Shown: positions 9,501-17,928, numbered from the stretch's first letter. The stretch is DNA of 64,000 nucleotides from Silvibacterium acidisoli (GCA_022870745.1 CP085323.1:744001-808000), one strand, 5' to 3'. The notes: generated by a model not told the origin, from the sequence alone. Made by a program: numbers and translations.

Positions 9501-10261
9501 AATCTCTCATCTCTGTTGGTTGGGACAACGGCACAAATACCTCGACGGTGGATATCTGGGGTCAGGTCGATGGCGGTGCATGGAATCTTCTTGCGACCGG
9601 CACCAGTAAATCCGGCTATAGCTTCACAGCATCCACGGGTGACGTGTGGTCGATCCGTGTTGTCGGCAAAGATCAGTTCGGTGTGACCTCTGCATACAAT
9701 AGCGCGCCGATGGCAACGATTACGGTTCAGGGGACTGGGGCGGCTCCGGCGGATGTGGCTGGCGTGCACGGAACCACTTCAGGGTCGGTCTTTACGCTGG
9801 CTTGGACGGCCGCGACGAATCCGTCGGCATCTGGTAATGCCGCGACAGCGAGTTATGAGATCCGCATTGCGACATCAGGAAGCGATTGGAACTCAGCCAC
9901 GCAGGTGGCGACCGCTGTCACCACGAACAGCTATACAAGCTCCGGAGCGCTGTCTGGCACCTACCTGGTCAAAGCTCTGAGCGCGACAAGCGTTGAATCC
10001 ATCAATGCTGCAGCCTGGTCAACGGTGAGCGCGAATGCTGTCGTAACCGGCACGCTCGCGATTACGAACGGCGGCACGGGCGCTGCAAGTGCGGCCGCAG
10101 CTCTCACTGCGTTGTCCGCAGCAGGCCTTGGCGCGAACACCTATACGGACGCCCAGACACTTCCCAAAGCAGGCCTCATTGTGCCCGATACCACGAACGG
10201 CAAAACGTATCAGGTGCAGGTGATAAACGGGGTGGTGACCGCCTCAGAGCTGAACGGATAG
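6551..10261 (+). CDS. Central tail tip protein, J/TipJ-like
   Basis: A 1236-residue protein from TTG 6551. Residues 1-80 form a small ubiquitin-like domain with a PGDEI turn, as in TipJ/gpI-type N-termini. Hydrophobic stretches follow at about 88-150. The body carries the beta-rich J fold, then two fibronectin-type-III-like domains from about 960 to 1160 (GTGAAPADVAGVHG marks the second). Near the C-terminus, TNGGTGAASAAAALTAL is a motif common in phage fibers. The protein would form the tail tip and choose the host receptor. Similarity is by order, length and domain pattern. Confidence 0.8.
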   Translation: MEKSGARPVRLVEIVNPFQADARLGEVILAPHRGEYLPECVKRAGLHAADYVFRVNGKLIESGEEDFVPVMPGDEILCCCAAGGGIMKSIAMIGIMVAATAFTDGFAASFFGEAIAWGGLGLSTSMSALVSTAIAMGGNMLISAFMGPSLGGTNAASVTYDPTGPKTLAQPGTPIPKAYGTFGWGGNIISSFVDQDGKDEYLNILVCFGFGTASGVQNVMLNQKPIAAYPDLSYQFRYGTNDQTPIPGFDTIRNVYPQEIELLEAQGPTLVPGTGTNTTGLQIAVKFPGGLMRTDSSGNPKECTFVYKVEVSPGGQNQWTTPIFPRTTTDVYTTDANGFRHYPYWVVMPTDRYAGSGIVYSTDTNEGAHYPGESWTGSQGVTVYNPDNSTSGYEATFTGEWQPTTDIELDLQSVTDWWGGWRLVSNMTNQSFYDVVSVFGLAAGKWDVRVTKWGAGPHNDPIPQGDATLTDPHYTADGWLWDVAETQFTDLAYPNMILLGIRALATSQISGADITVQATWTHDIGADTVLPAELSTFEHDNPAIVAYDVIMNPLYGMASSTPNLAVDIPAFVRWAEFCDELVPTSTGTTQRRFVFAGVFDQGGSNAWQCLQQVAQMSRAQIVNAGLTYSVAVDAPTDITQVFTQANIKKGSYQETFVAFDDRATLVEVTFADAGRNFRTDLPVSVMTTTTINGGQQPKITRTNLLGCTDRDQAWQWAYFQLLSTETLLKTAQWNAALEAVSCRIGSVVGVQQPMWSLGGRIQNGSTTTTLIIDRTDLPAFTSGAGWTVGVIHPVYTVGQATIQSVAATGTNSYLVTFTGNLPAGRIVRISNSSGSEASVGSVSQSGGANSNSMVIGSLQGSFSAGQVVSLYDYDRIELRTVSAINGVSLSVPAFSQTPTADAAWFYGQTSGAAPYKTFRVTGMKQVSDFDMQISALEYNPSIYTDPTPSYGEIVSFPTVNAAVTGLTLVEKLQNTTNPSKSPTQSLISVGWDNGTNTSTVDIWGQVDGGAWNLLATGTSKSGYSFTASTGDVWSIRVVGKDQFGVTSAYNSAPMATITVQGTGAAPADVAGVHGTTSGSVFTLAWTAATNPSASGNAATASYEIRIATSGSDWNSATQVATAVTTNSYTSSGALSGTYLVKALSATSVESINAAAWSTVSANAVVTGTLAITNGGTGAASAAAALTALSAAGLGANTYTDAQTLPKAGLIVPDTTNGKTYQVQVINGVVTASELNG

Positions 10262-10313
10262 CGAACTTTGCTCGATTTTCTGATGTGACGCTACGGTGGC
10301 CGTGGAGAACTTC

Positions 10314-12788
10314 ATGGCCACTGGATACACGACCGTTTCCGCATCAGCGCTGACCGACCCGGCGGGTAATTCACTCAACGGGTGCACGATTCTATTCCGG
10401 CCGTGCAATAACAACGGGTCGTGGATCTCCTTCCAAGTGAACAACGCGGGGCAGGCTGTTTATCAGCCCGTCAAAGCCGTAGTGGTCAACGGCGGCTTCT
10501 CGGTTCAGCTTGCAGACACCGCCCTCACGAGCCCGGTGAATATCTTCTACCGTGTCGAGATTTACGACGCTCAGGGCGATCAGATCCTTGGCCCCGGCTA
10601 TCTGATTCAGCCGACGGGTGCCACCTGGGACTTCGATCTGTTTGTTCCCAATACACCTGGCTACGCTACGGTTCAGACGGGACCTGCGACCGCATTGAGT
10701 ATTGGAACGGTCACGACTGGCGCACCTGGTAGCCAGGCGAGCGTTACGATCACTGGCAATGCGCCCACGCAGCAGCTCAACCTTACGATCCCGCAGGGTC
10801 CCGCTGGTGGAACGGGCGGATCTTTTGGAACCAACACGCCGGCGATTGCGGCCGGAGCCGGCTCCGCTGGTGTTGCTACGACAAGCTCTCGCAGTGATCA
10901 CGCACATCCTTCTGAGCTGGCGAACGATCCCGTTGTCCCAGGCGCACTTGGTTTCGGCTCTACGGGGGCCATCCTTGCACTACCAAAGTATGGCGATGTC
11001 AACGCCGTCATTGCGCTATCCGACGCAAACGGAGATTCCCCGCTCTGGGTTGATCCTTTTGGTGCGGTGCACATCGAGGGTGGCGCTGTAATTGACGGTC
11101 CTCTCACGTTGCCGTTTGGTGAAGAATTCGCCGGTATCGAGATCGCCACGACGCTGCTTGAAAAGATTCCTTTGTACGGTGACTTGCCCGCAGGAACCGC
11201 ATTCGCGGAGGTGGATGGTTCTGGCTATGCCGATCGCTACGTCGATAGCACTGGATCGACGGGCTTTCCGGCCAATGTTTCGGTGCATGGATCGCTCACG
11301 GCCTCACTCGGTGCAATCGGGCGAATCAAGCTTACCCTTGGCGCGTCCGGCGCGATTACCGGACCGAATGGCATTAAGGGCTTCGTGCTCTCGTCGGGCG
11401 TCGCTATCGTGTGCGTTCCGTTCCTGGGCCGGACGAACATCTTCTCCGTCAACGGCGCAACGGTTACGCAGCTCACCCGAACGGGCAACAACTCCGTGAT
11501 AGGGCTCACGTCTGCCGGGCAAATCCTTTTCGCCACCGATCGGAGCGGCAAGCCTGAGTTGTGGACCATGAACACGGACGGCAGTTCGCCAGCGTTTCTG
11601 AAGGCTCTACCTGCGAACGAGGCGACCACTTACGGATTTCAGGGCGTCGGGCAAAGTCTCATCGACGGAGCATACGATACCGCGCTCGGTTGGCCTATAT
11701 CGAACCCGACCGCCGTCATGCTGAACGGTGGCACGCGCGCCCATCAAGCTGCAGGCGGCGCGGTCTTGGCTTCCGACATCGCATCGATACTCCCGCTCGT
11801 TGAATCTTCCGAAACGCTTGACGGTATTGGCGTTGGGGAAACGCTCGGCACTGCGATGACGGTCAACCTTGCCTCGTTCTTCCAGTCGTCGGGGCTCACT
11901 CCCACACTCTATTGGGGCGTCAACGGTTACCCGAATGAGCCCTACTCGGCGATGGCCAAGGGGACGCAGACCTACGCGAACGGCATCGCCATGATTACGG
12001 CGGCGTTCAACCTCACCAAAAATTATGTGCACCTGGCGATGGTCTGTGCCCTCGGCGAATCCGACGACCTCAACAACAACACCAACTTCGGCGCGAACAT
12101 CCTCACGATGCAGCAAAACTACGAAGCTGATGTTCAGGCGATCACCGGCCAGTGGCAAGGCATTCCGCTGCTCATCTTCCAGCCTTCGAGCTGGACGAAC
12201 TTTTCAAATAGGGCTACGCCGGTCGTGGCGCCACAGATCGACGCCGCCGCACAGGCCAATCCGGGAAAGATCATCGACGTTGGCCCGAGCTATTTCCTCG
12301 ACTATGCGAACGGTACGCACATCTCCACGAGGGGCCAGCGCCAGCGTGGTGAGTATGCGGCAAAGGCAATTAAGTCTTACATCCAGACGGGCGACTATCA
12401 GCCACTGCGCATACTCTCGTGGTCGCGCTCCGGAGCAGTCATTACCCTGACGCTGAATCCGGTCGGACAGCTCGTGATCGACACCACCACCGTTACTCAG
12501 CCGACCAACGTCGCCGGAAGCATGTACGGCTTCGAGTTTTACGACGGCTCGGGAAATTCCATTGCCATTAGCTCTGTGGCTATTGTCGGCACTAATCAGT
12601 TGCAAATCACGACCGCCTCCGCGACTGCCGGCACGCTTCGTTATGCATGGACTGGGGTGGCTGGTGCGTCCGCCGGCCCCACGACAGGCCCACGCGGCAA
12701 CATTCGCGATTCGGATCCGACGCCGAGCGAGTTCTTTCTCAATCCGCTCTGGAACTGGTTAATTCACTCATCTTTCACGGTTAGCTAA
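10314..12788 (+). CDS. Tail fiber with SGNH/acetylesterase-like domain
   Basis: I place the start at ATG 10314, five bases after GGAGA; an in-frame GTG at 10296 is possible. The 824-residue protein begins with a fiber attachment region, and a SDHAHP motif near residue 200 is of the trimerisation type seen in tail fibers. From about 440 an SGNH-type hydrolase pattern appears: GQS with S448, GESD at 581-584 and H669 in NGTHIS. The usual Asp three residues before the His is Asn, and D664 may serve instead. Such domains remove acyl groups from capsule or exopolysaccharide. A beta-rich region ends the protein. Confidence 0.7.
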   Translation: MATGYTTVSASALTDPAGNSLNGCTILFRPCNNNGSWISFQVNNAGQAVYQPVKAVVVNGGFSVQLADTALTSPVNIFYRVEIYDAQGDQILGPGYLIQPTGATWDFDLFVPNTPGYATVQTGPATALSIGTVTTGAPGSQASVTITGNAPTQQLNLTIPQGPAGGTGGSFGTNTPAIAAGAGSAGVATTSSRSDHAHPSELANDPVVPGALGFGSTGAILALPKYGDVNAVIALSDANGDSPLWVDPFGAVHIEGGAVIDGPLTLPFGEEFAGIEIATTLLEKIPLYGDLPAGTAFAEVDGSGYADRYVDSTGSTGFPANVSVHGSLTASLGAIGRIKLTLGASGAITGPNGIKGFVLSSGVAIVCVPFLGRTNIFSVNGATVTQLTRTGNNSVIGLTSAGQILFATDRSGKPELWTMNTDGSSPAFLKALPANEATTYGFQGVGQSLIDGAYDTALGWPISNPTAVMLNGGTRAHQAAGGAVLASDIASILPLVESSETLDGIGVGETLGTAMTVNLASFFQSSGLTPTLYWGVNGYPNEPYSAMAKGTQTYANGIAMITAAFNLTKNYVHLAMVCALGESDDLNNNTNFGANILTMQQNYEADVQAITGQWQGIPLLIFQPSSWTNFSNRATPVVAPQIDAAAQANPGKIIDVGPSYFLDYANGTHISTRGQRQRGEYAAKAIKSYIQTGDYQPLRILSWSRSGAVITLTLNPVGQLVIDTTTVTQPTNVAGSMYGFEFYDGSGNSIAISSVAIVGTNQLQITTASATAGTLRYAWTGVAGASAGPTTGPRGNIRDSDPTPSEFFLNPLWNWLIHSSFTVS

Positions 12789-12798
12789 AGGACTGCCC

Positions 12799-13638
12799 AT
12801 GCTCATCAAACGCACCGATCAGACATTTACTCCGCCGGCCGGGATTTCCCTTCCGAACGTACTTCCGTTCCCGATGCGACTGAACGCGAATCTGGTCGCA
12901 TGGTACGCGGCAGATCAGAGCGTTGTTCAGAGTGGCGGCAGCGTCTCGTCCTTGACGGACCTGTCTGGCAATGGCATCACGCTTACGAAGTCGGCTTCGG
13001 CGGTGGCGCCGATCGCTTATGTTGCGAATGGTCAGAATGGCCTTCCGTACATCCAGAATCAGCAGGCGAACAACACGAGCGCCACCGCCACCTGGTTGGA
13101 GTCGGCTGCGGATATCGCCGCGTTGAAGTGGGACTACACGCAGCCCTTCACGGCGGCCTTCGCCGTCGAGGTCATGAATTTTGCGACGGATGCAAGCCCC
13201 CACCTACTGATGGGCTTTAACGAGCCGTCGCATAGTGTCGGCTGGAACTTCTTCACCGAGTACGGATCAAGCTTCCAGTACACGGTCACCGAGACAAACG
13301 GTTCGGCCACAAGCAGCGTTAACAGCTCTCTCGGGACTCGCACAGCTAGCTCAGCCTGCTCTCTGATCTTCACCTACGACGGAAGCGGCAATACGAGTGG
13401 GTCAAAGCTGTATGTGAATGGTGCGCTCTTTGCAACGGGAACAAGCGGAGCGCTGAACGGTAGCGGCCAAACCCAACTGCTCACCGGGCAAAAACTTCAC
13501 CTGCTCGGCGGATTGCTAGCTACCGAGAATTGCCCCGACAAGTTCTTCGAAGGCTTCCTCGCAAACCGAGTGCTCACGGCGACTGAGGCTGGGTATCTGG
13601 ACCAGTATTTCAACAACAAGTGGGCGTTGCACCCCTAA
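12799..13638 (+). CDS. LamG-like phage virion-associated protein
   Basis: A 279-residue protein, 10 bases after the fiber gene. Its central part (NLVAWYAADQSVV, DLSGNG, FTYDGSGNTSGSKLYVNG) follows the pattern of concanavalin A-like/LamG folds, which bind sugars or proteins. The C-terminus EGFLANRVLTATEAGYLDQY is typical of such domains placed at the end of phage or secreted proteins. It is probably a second adhesin that adjoins or binds to the fiber. No catalytic residues are evident. Confidence 0.6.
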   Translation: MLIKRTDQTFTPPAGISLPNVLPFPMRLNANLVAWYAADQSVVQSGGSVSSLTDLSGNGITLTKSASAVAPIAYVANGQNGLPYIQNQQANNTSATATWLESAADIAALKWDYTQPFTAAFAVEVMNFATDASPHLLMGFNEPSHSVGWNFFTEYGSSFQYTVTETNGSATSSVNSSLGTRTASSACSLIFTYDGSGNTSGSKLYVNGALFATGTSGALNGSGQTQLLTGQKLHLLGGLLATENCPDKFFEGFLANRVLTATEAGYLDQYFNNKWALHP

Positions 13639-13641
13639 GCT

Positions 13642-14115
13642 ATGGCGCTAACCGACAATCAGCTCAACTTCCTGATCTCTGCTGCCCGCGCTGCGAAAGC
13701 GGCCGGGCATGTCTTTCCTTCAATGGCTGCGTGCGAAGCGGCGGTGGAGTCCGCGTGGGGGACATCGGAGCTTGCAATCAAGGCGAAGAATCTCTTCGGC
13801 ATGAAGCAGCATACGCATCCGATCCTCGGCACGCTTAATCTGCCGACGAACGAATTCCTGAATCACAAGTGGGTCGTCGTGAATGCGGAATGGGTAGAGT
13901 ATCCTGACCTGGCAAGTTGCTTCGCTGACCGCATGAGCACATTGAAGCGACTGAGCCCGAACTATCCGCACTATGCTGCAGCGCTCGCCGCTGCGATGCC
14001 GGAGCGTTACGTTCAGGAGGTTTCGCTCTCCTGGTCCACGGACCCGAACCGCGCGAAGATCTGCATTTCGATCTACCAAAATCACATCTCTACGCTTCAG
14101 GATGCGCTGAAGTAG
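13642..14115 (+). CDS. Phage endolysin, glucosaminidase family
   Basis: A 157-residue protein starting three bases after the previous stop. It contains AAVESAWGTSELA with the likely catalytic Glu E36, a NLFGMK motif, and WSTDPNRAK near the end. This is the endo-beta-N-acetylglucosaminidase/FlgJ pattern that cuts the glycan of peptidoglycan. It has no signal peptide, so release through a holin is expected; candidate small lysis genes follow it. The position after the fiber genes fits the lysis module. Confidence 0.85.
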   Translation: MALTDNQLNFLISAARAAKAAGHVFPSMAACEAAVESAWGTSELAIKAKNLFGMKQHTHPILGTLNLPTNEFLNHKWVVVNAEWVEYPDLASCFADRMSTLKRLSPNYPHYAAALAAAMPERYVQEVSLSWSTDPNRAKICISIYQNHISTLQDALK

Positions 14116-14173
14116 GCGTATTTGCTGGGTTTTTCGAATCGATGGGATAACACACTCACCGGAGGAAAGTGCA

Positions 14174-14557
14174 ATGAGTGTTGACGCTCCCGTTTACAGC
14201 AGCAATCCCGTTCTCAGCGGCATTGAGCATGTTGGCCATTGGCTGCACAAGGGCGAAGAGATCGTGGTCGATGAGCTGCCCAAGTTCATCAAGGTGAAGG
14301 ATGAGGTGGAGCAGCAGGCTCCCGATGTCGTGACGAAGGTTCAGGCCGTCGTGGGCGACGTGGTAAGCCTCAAGTCCCTCGTGGCCGCCGTGGTCCTCGC
14401 TGCTGCTGCGAAGGGTACGAATGTCTCCGCCGATGCGGGCGTGCTTGCCGCTCTCGAGGCGGCCGTGCCGACCTTCCAGAAGATCGCGGCTGACGTGCAG
14501 ACCCTGACTGACACCGTTACCGCCGACTTCAAGCAGGACGCTGCCGACCTGGCCTAA
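14174..14557 (+). CDS. Small helical protein, lysis region, function unknown
   Basis: A 127-residue protein with a good GGAGG ribosome site (8 bases before ATG). It has helical, Ala/Val-rich sequence with a hydrophobic stretch near residues 72-85 (LVAAVVLAAAAKG) flanked by charged helices and a KGEEIVVDELPKFIKVKDE region. I do not recognise it. It may be a helper of the neighbouring endolysin, a structural protein or a lysis accessory. No signal peptide or catalytic residues are evident. Confidence 0.55.
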   Translation: MSVDAPVYSSNPVLSGIEHVGHWLHKGEEIVVDELPKFIKVKDEVEQQAPDVVTKVQAVVGDVVSLKSLVAAVVLAAAAKGTNVSADAGVLAALEAAVPTFQKIAADVQTLTDTVTADFKQDAADLA

Positions 14558-14565
14558 GCCCCAAC

Positions 14566-14587
14566 CGCGGGGCCTTCGGGCTCCGCG
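14566..14587 (+). terminator. UUCG-loop hairpin after 14174-14557 gene
   Basis: CGCGGGGCC (14566-14574) and GGCTCCGCG (14579-14587) pair with one G-U across a TTCG tetraloop. There is no long T run, so it may stabilise the upstream transcript 3' end rather than terminate. Confidence 0.45.
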
Positions 14588-14616
14588 TATCTCTCCGCAG
14601 TACGCGAGCGGCAACT

Positions 14617-14991
14617 ATGAAAAGGATCCTTCGGACCATGGAAAAACTCACCCCGCGCGAAAGGTTCATGGTCTGGTTGCGTCTTGCATGCGCCTGTTTC
14701 TGTCTCTTGGCCTCGATCTCTCTGTTTGTTGTTCGTGTCTATGCGCAGGTTCAACCGGTCATCCCGACGATCACAATCGAGGATGCTCGTCAGGACATGA
14801 AGCTGGATGAGTTGAAAGAGTTCAAGAGCAATCAGGAGAACTACAACGCCGAGCAGGGCCGACGCTTGGGCGACCTCGAAAACAAGGCAGCCGCAATCGA
14901 GGGCATCGGCGGGTGCGTTGGAGTGATCCTCAGCATATTCAACGTCCTATTCGGCATCGCTCACTTCAAGAAGCCCGCTGAAACCGAGTAA
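14617..14991 (+). CDS. Membrane protein, holin/spanin-type candidate
   Basis: A 124-residue protein with two probable membrane segments, one near residues 22-44 (LRLACACFCLLASISLFVV) and one near 96-114 (GGCVGVILSIFNVLFGIAH). The segment between is charged and partly coiled (RRLGDLENKAAAIEG). An in-frame ATG at 14638, after AAGGATCC, could be the true start. Size, membrane segments and the position behind the endolysin suggest a lysis protein, but a specific holin or spanin family is not recognised. Confidence 0.5.
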   Translation: MKRILRTMEKLTPRERFMVWLRLACACFCLLASISLFVVRVYAQVQPVIPTITIEDARQDMKLDELKEFKSNQENYNAEQGRRLGDLENKAAAIEGIGGCVGVILSIFNVLFGIAHFKKPAETE

Positions 14992-15009
14992 TTCCCAGGA
15001 GAATCCATC

Positions 15010-16134
15010 GTGCCGCAACCTCCCATGTCAGAGGTAACGAAGTCCCGTATCCGTGAGGAGCTGCTAAAGGGCCTCAGCCATGAGCAGATTGCACGCAAGC
15101 TCAAAGTGAGCACTGGCTCGGTAGCGAAGGTAAAGCAAGCCATTCTTCCGGACCTCGCTGCGAAAAAGGCAGTGTCGGCTGACGACGTGAAGCGGTTGCT
15201 TCGCAAAGGGCCATTGGGTGCAAGCGAGATCGCTGGCGCGTTGGGATGTACTGAGAAAGCTGTACGGTCCCTGGTATCCGGCATGCGGAAGACCGGCGCC
15301 TTCGTCATGGAGACGATAGACGGACGCTATGATCTCACCTCAAGCGACAACCTCGAGACGCGTGTGCACGAGATCAAGGGGCATCGTGGCGACTGGACGC
15401 ACCACTTCGGCTTCGTAACAGACAACCACCTGTGTAACAAGCATTCCCGGCTGGATGTGCTACGCGCAGCGTATGAGCACTTCGCAGAGGTTGGCATTAA
15501 GACAGTCTTCAATGCCGGCAACTGGATCGATGGCGAGGCGCGATTCAACAAGAGCGAGCTTGTCACGGCGCCAGGGATGGACAAGCAGCTTGACTACATG
15601 ATCGACAACTACCCGGTGCGCCCCGGTATCACCACGCACTACATCGCCGGGGACGACCATGAGGGCTGGTATCAGCAGCGGGAAGGTATCGAAGTCGGTC
15701 ACTACCTCCAGATGCGCGCCGAAGAACAGGGCCGCAAGGACCTGAGATATCTCGGATATGCCGAGGCCGACATTCGCCTGCGATTCGGCACGGGTGAGGC
15801 TGTCATGCGCCTGGTGCACCCGGGCGGCGGATCGGCCTATGCCATCAGCTACACCGATCAGAAGCGCGCCGAGAGCTACCAAGGCGGTGAGAAGCCGCAC
15901 ATCGAGCTCGTCGGGCACTATCACAAGTTCAATCACGGCTATCCGCGTGAGATCCATACCCTGCAGGGTGGATGCACCTGCGACCAGACGATGTTTATGC
16001 GTAAGAAGCGCCTTCAGGCTCACGTCGGCTTCTCGACGGTGAAGATCAAGCAGGACATCAACGGCGCCGTGGAAAGGTTCGTGGTCGAGTGGTTTCCACA
16101 CTTCGACCGCGGCTATTACGAGAAGAGGTTTTAA
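15010..16134 (+). CDS. Phage HTH-metallophosphoesterase fusion
   Basis: A 374-residue protein from GTG 15010 after AGGAG. Residues 1-100 contain two helix-turn-helix-like segments (SHEQIARKLKVSTGSVAKV and ASEIAGALGCTEKAVRS). From residue 125 the calcineurin-like motifs appear in order: TDNH near 136, AGNWIDG near 171, GDDHE near 214, and GHYHK near 302. The first and third blocks differ from canonical DxH and GNHD. It may be a phage nuclease or phosphoesterase that binds DNA through the N-terminal part. The fusion is unusual, and the substrate is not known. Confidence 0.65.
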   Translation: MPQPPMSEVTKSRIREELLKGLSHEQIARKLKVSTGSVAKVKQAILPDLAAKKAVSADDVKRLLRKGPLGASEIAGALGCTEKAVRSLVSGMRKTGAFVMETIDGRYDLTSSDNLETRVHEIKGHRGDWTHHFGFVTDNHLCNKHSRLDVLRAAYEHFAEVGIKTVFNAGNWIDGEARFNKSELVTAPGMDKQLDYMIDNYPVRPGITTHYIAGDDHEGWYQQREGIEVGHYLQMRAEEQGRKDLRYLGYAEADIRLRFGTGEAVMRLVHPGGGSAYAISYTDQKRAESYQGGEKPHIELVGHYHKFNHGYPREIHTLQGGCTCDQTMFMRKKRLQAHVGFSTVKIKQDINGAVERFVVEWFPHFDRGYYEKRF

Positions 16135-16136
16135 CG

Positions 16137-16298
16137 ATGGCAGACAACACGCTGGCAAATTACACCCGTCAGTATCTGGTCGATTACGCGCGCATCCTCG
16201 AGGCTCAGGGGCATATCGGGGCCGCTTCGCAGGTGCTTGAACACGTGAACCGCCTGGCGCAGCAAGAGCAGGCCTCAAACGTTGTTCCCATTCGATGA
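16137..16298 (+). CDS. Small phage protein, unknown
   Basis: A 53-residue protein starting at ATG 16137, eight bases after AGAGG and directly after the phosphoesterase stop. A longer open frame to 16089 overlaps that gene without a ribosome site. The sequence is helical, with a Tyr-rich first half and the ending NVVPIR. Its stop overlaps the next start (ATGA). I do not recognise it. Confidence 0.5.
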   Translation: MADNTLANYTRQYLVDYARILEAQGHIGAASQVLEHVNRLAQQEQASNVVPIR

Positions 16299-16618
16299 GT
16301 CTCGCCCTATCCGACAGGCAACTGCGCCGCTGGTACCTCGATTTCAATCGAAGGTTCCACGGCGGAGATCTGCCGGATGATGTAGACGTGATTTACGCGC
16401 CGGCGACGGGATGCCTTGGCCGAATCGACTTCGACTATGCGGATGCGGCGACCATCACAATCAACCCGGCCTGCGCATTCGATATGTGCATGGTGAAGCT
16501 CACCCTGCATCACGAAATGGCCCACCTCAAGGTGGGAACAAAGCACAAGCACGGAAAGGTATTCCAGGCAGAGATGCTTCGTCTCGCGACGCTGGGAGCA
16601 TTCCGCGGCCTCTGGTGA
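16295..16618 (+). CDS. SprT-like zinc metallopeptidase
   Basis: A 107-residue protein starting in a 4-base ATGA overlap. The HHEMAH signature (H73, E74, H77) with a third histidine in KHKHGKVF (about H84/H86) gives an active zincin. An N-terminal RRWYLDFNRRFHGG region is typical of SprT/Wss1 proteins, which act on DNA-bound proteins. It has no SprT C-terminal zinc ribbon and so is a short, phage-type version. It lies with nucleotide and phosphoesterase genes in a phage accessory block. Confidence 0.8.
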   Translation: MSLALSDRQLRRWYLDFNRRFHGGDLPDDVDVIYAPATGCLGRIDFDYADAATITINPACAFDMCMVKLTLHHEMAHLKVGTKHKHGKVFQAEMLRLATLGAFRGLW

Positions 16619-16634
16619 AACGCGAAAGGTCAAA

Positions 16635-16970
16635 ATGTCGAACCTGCAAATAGCTCAGGATCAGTTTCCATTCCTTCTGAAGTCTTTTCTCGATGACATG
16701 AATGCGATCGGCCAATACGGCCACGAGAAGTACGGCGACTTCAGCTTTCATGCGCGGGCGCTGAAGGGGGACACGTCTCGCGGAGATCACCCGAGGACGA
16801 CGCCTGAGGCAATCGCTGAGCACGCGAAGGAGCATTTCGCGATGTTTTTGCGCGGCGAGTCACATGATCACTTCGGGACTCGCCGGCATCAGCTTGCGGC
16901 TGTGGCGTTTAACGCGATGATGGAATACTACTTTGCAGAGATGGAGCGGGAGCCTATTTCCCCTCAATAG
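16635..16970 (+). CDS. DUF5664-like nucleotide pyrophosphohydrolase domain
   Basis: A 111-residue protein with AAAGG before its ATG. The C-terminal half has GESHDHFGTRRHQLAAVAFN, a pattern that fits the small phage family annotated as dATP/dGTP diphosphohydrolase N-terminal (DUF5664). Such proteins are found with phage nucleotide-metabolism genes. The activity is inferred from family resemblance only. It converges with the minus-strand 16954-17364 gene and overlaps it by 17 bases. Confidence 0.6.
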   Translation: MSNLQIAQDQFPFLLKSFLDDMNAIGQYGHEKYGDFSFHARALKGDTSRGDHPRTTPEAIAEHAKEHFAMFLRGESHDHFGTRRHQLAAVAFNAMMEYYFAEMEREPISPQ

Positions 16971-17364
16971 CCTCGCGGAGGTGCTTCGCGCAAGCCTCAG
17001 CGGCGCTCTGCGGACCATGACGGGCAGCGGACTTATCCACTGAGTAAGCGTAGGCGATAGCCCCGTCTGATGCACGTTTCACCGTGATGCTCGCGTGCTC
17101 TGACGGCGCAGGACTGAAAAACACGGTCTTCGCCCAGCCAGCCTTCTGGTTGTCATTGTGGCCCTCTACGATGAGCGTGGCCTTGTCCTTGTCGCTCACC
17201 ATGATCAGCGGGACGTGCTTCCTGAGAAAAGCGGCCTGCAGGTCGTTTTCAAAGCCGTCCATCGGCGCGATGTAGACGGTGGAGTTGGGTTCGATCTTGA
17301 CTTGGGCACCAGCGGCCGCAGTCATCAGCAATACCAAGGCAAAAGCAGAAAATTTTGAGCGCAT
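16954..17364 (-). CDS. Exported protein of unknown function
   Basis: A 136-residue minus-strand protein with a clear signal peptide (RSKFSAFALVLLMTAAAGAQ). The mature part has a repeated pattern of beta-type segments (VYIAPMDGFENDL, ATLIVEGHND, SITVKRASDGAIAYAYSV). This looks like the kind of short periplasmic protein common in Acidobacteria, and no enzyme motif is visible. It opens the minus-strand cargo block at the prophage right end and may be a moron or lysogenic-conversion gene. Confidence 0.6.
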   Translation of the reverse strand: MRSKFSAFALVLLMTAAAGAQVKIEPNSTVYIAPMDGFENDLQAAFLRKHVPLIMVSDKDKATLIVEGHNDNQKAGWAKTVFFSPAPSEHASITVKRASDGAIAYAYSVDKSAARHGPQSAAEACAKHLREAIEGK

Positions 17365-17469
17365 ATCTCTCCTGTGCGCAACGCTCTTCAGATCTGGAAG
17401 TACTACAAGTCTTGGGGGATGTTCTGCTGATAGTAATCGAAAACGGAAGCCGGATGCCTTTCGGCAAAA

Positions 17470-17883
17470 CTAGAGATCTTCCGCTTCCCATTCCGCAAGA
17501 CCGATGACTGCGGTTGCAGATGTTTCTCCGCCACCCACTCTCCTAATGGGGGAGTCCTTTGGAATCGGACGTATGGCGTGATAGGCAATCGATGCGAGAA
17601 CGTTGGCTTTCGCTCGTGGATGCCCTATAAGCCAACCGCCGGCGACGATCGTGGCCGCAATAACCTCACCGGTGGCTGGATGGCCTATTTTTTGCAAGTA
17701 GGCAACCACGGCCTTGATCGCGTCCTTGTAGGCGGAGTATTCAGTGGATACATCCTCTTTGGCCAGGTTGTTGATGGCGAGCTCTAGTGCTTCCATCTCC
17801 GCCACCAACTCCGGCTCTCTAATACGCAGTTGTCCTCGAATCACTTCTAGCTGCTTTTCGAGGATTCTACGGGTGCTCGACAT
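17470..17883 (-). CDS. Hypothetical protein, cargo block
   Basis: I place the start at ATG 17883, eight bases after AGGAG; the longer frame to 17892 adds only a GTG triplet. The 137-residue protein has an N-terminal coiled helix (RRILEKQLEVIRGQLRIRE). A following region (AVVAYLQKIGHPATGEVIAATIV) looks like a winged-helix-type segment used in some HTH proteins, but a DNA-binding role is only a guess. It has no signal peptide. Confidence 0.55.
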   Translation of the reverse strand: MSSTRRILEKQLEVIRGQLRIREPELVAEMEALELAINNLAKEDVSTEYSAYKDAIKAVVAYLQKIGHPATGEVIAATIVAGGWLIGHPRAKANVLASIAYHAIRPIPKDSPIRRVGGGETSATAVIGLAEWEAEDL

Positions 17884-17928
17884 GAAAACCACTCCTGAGG
17901 CAGTATGGCATCCCTAGTATGGCACACG

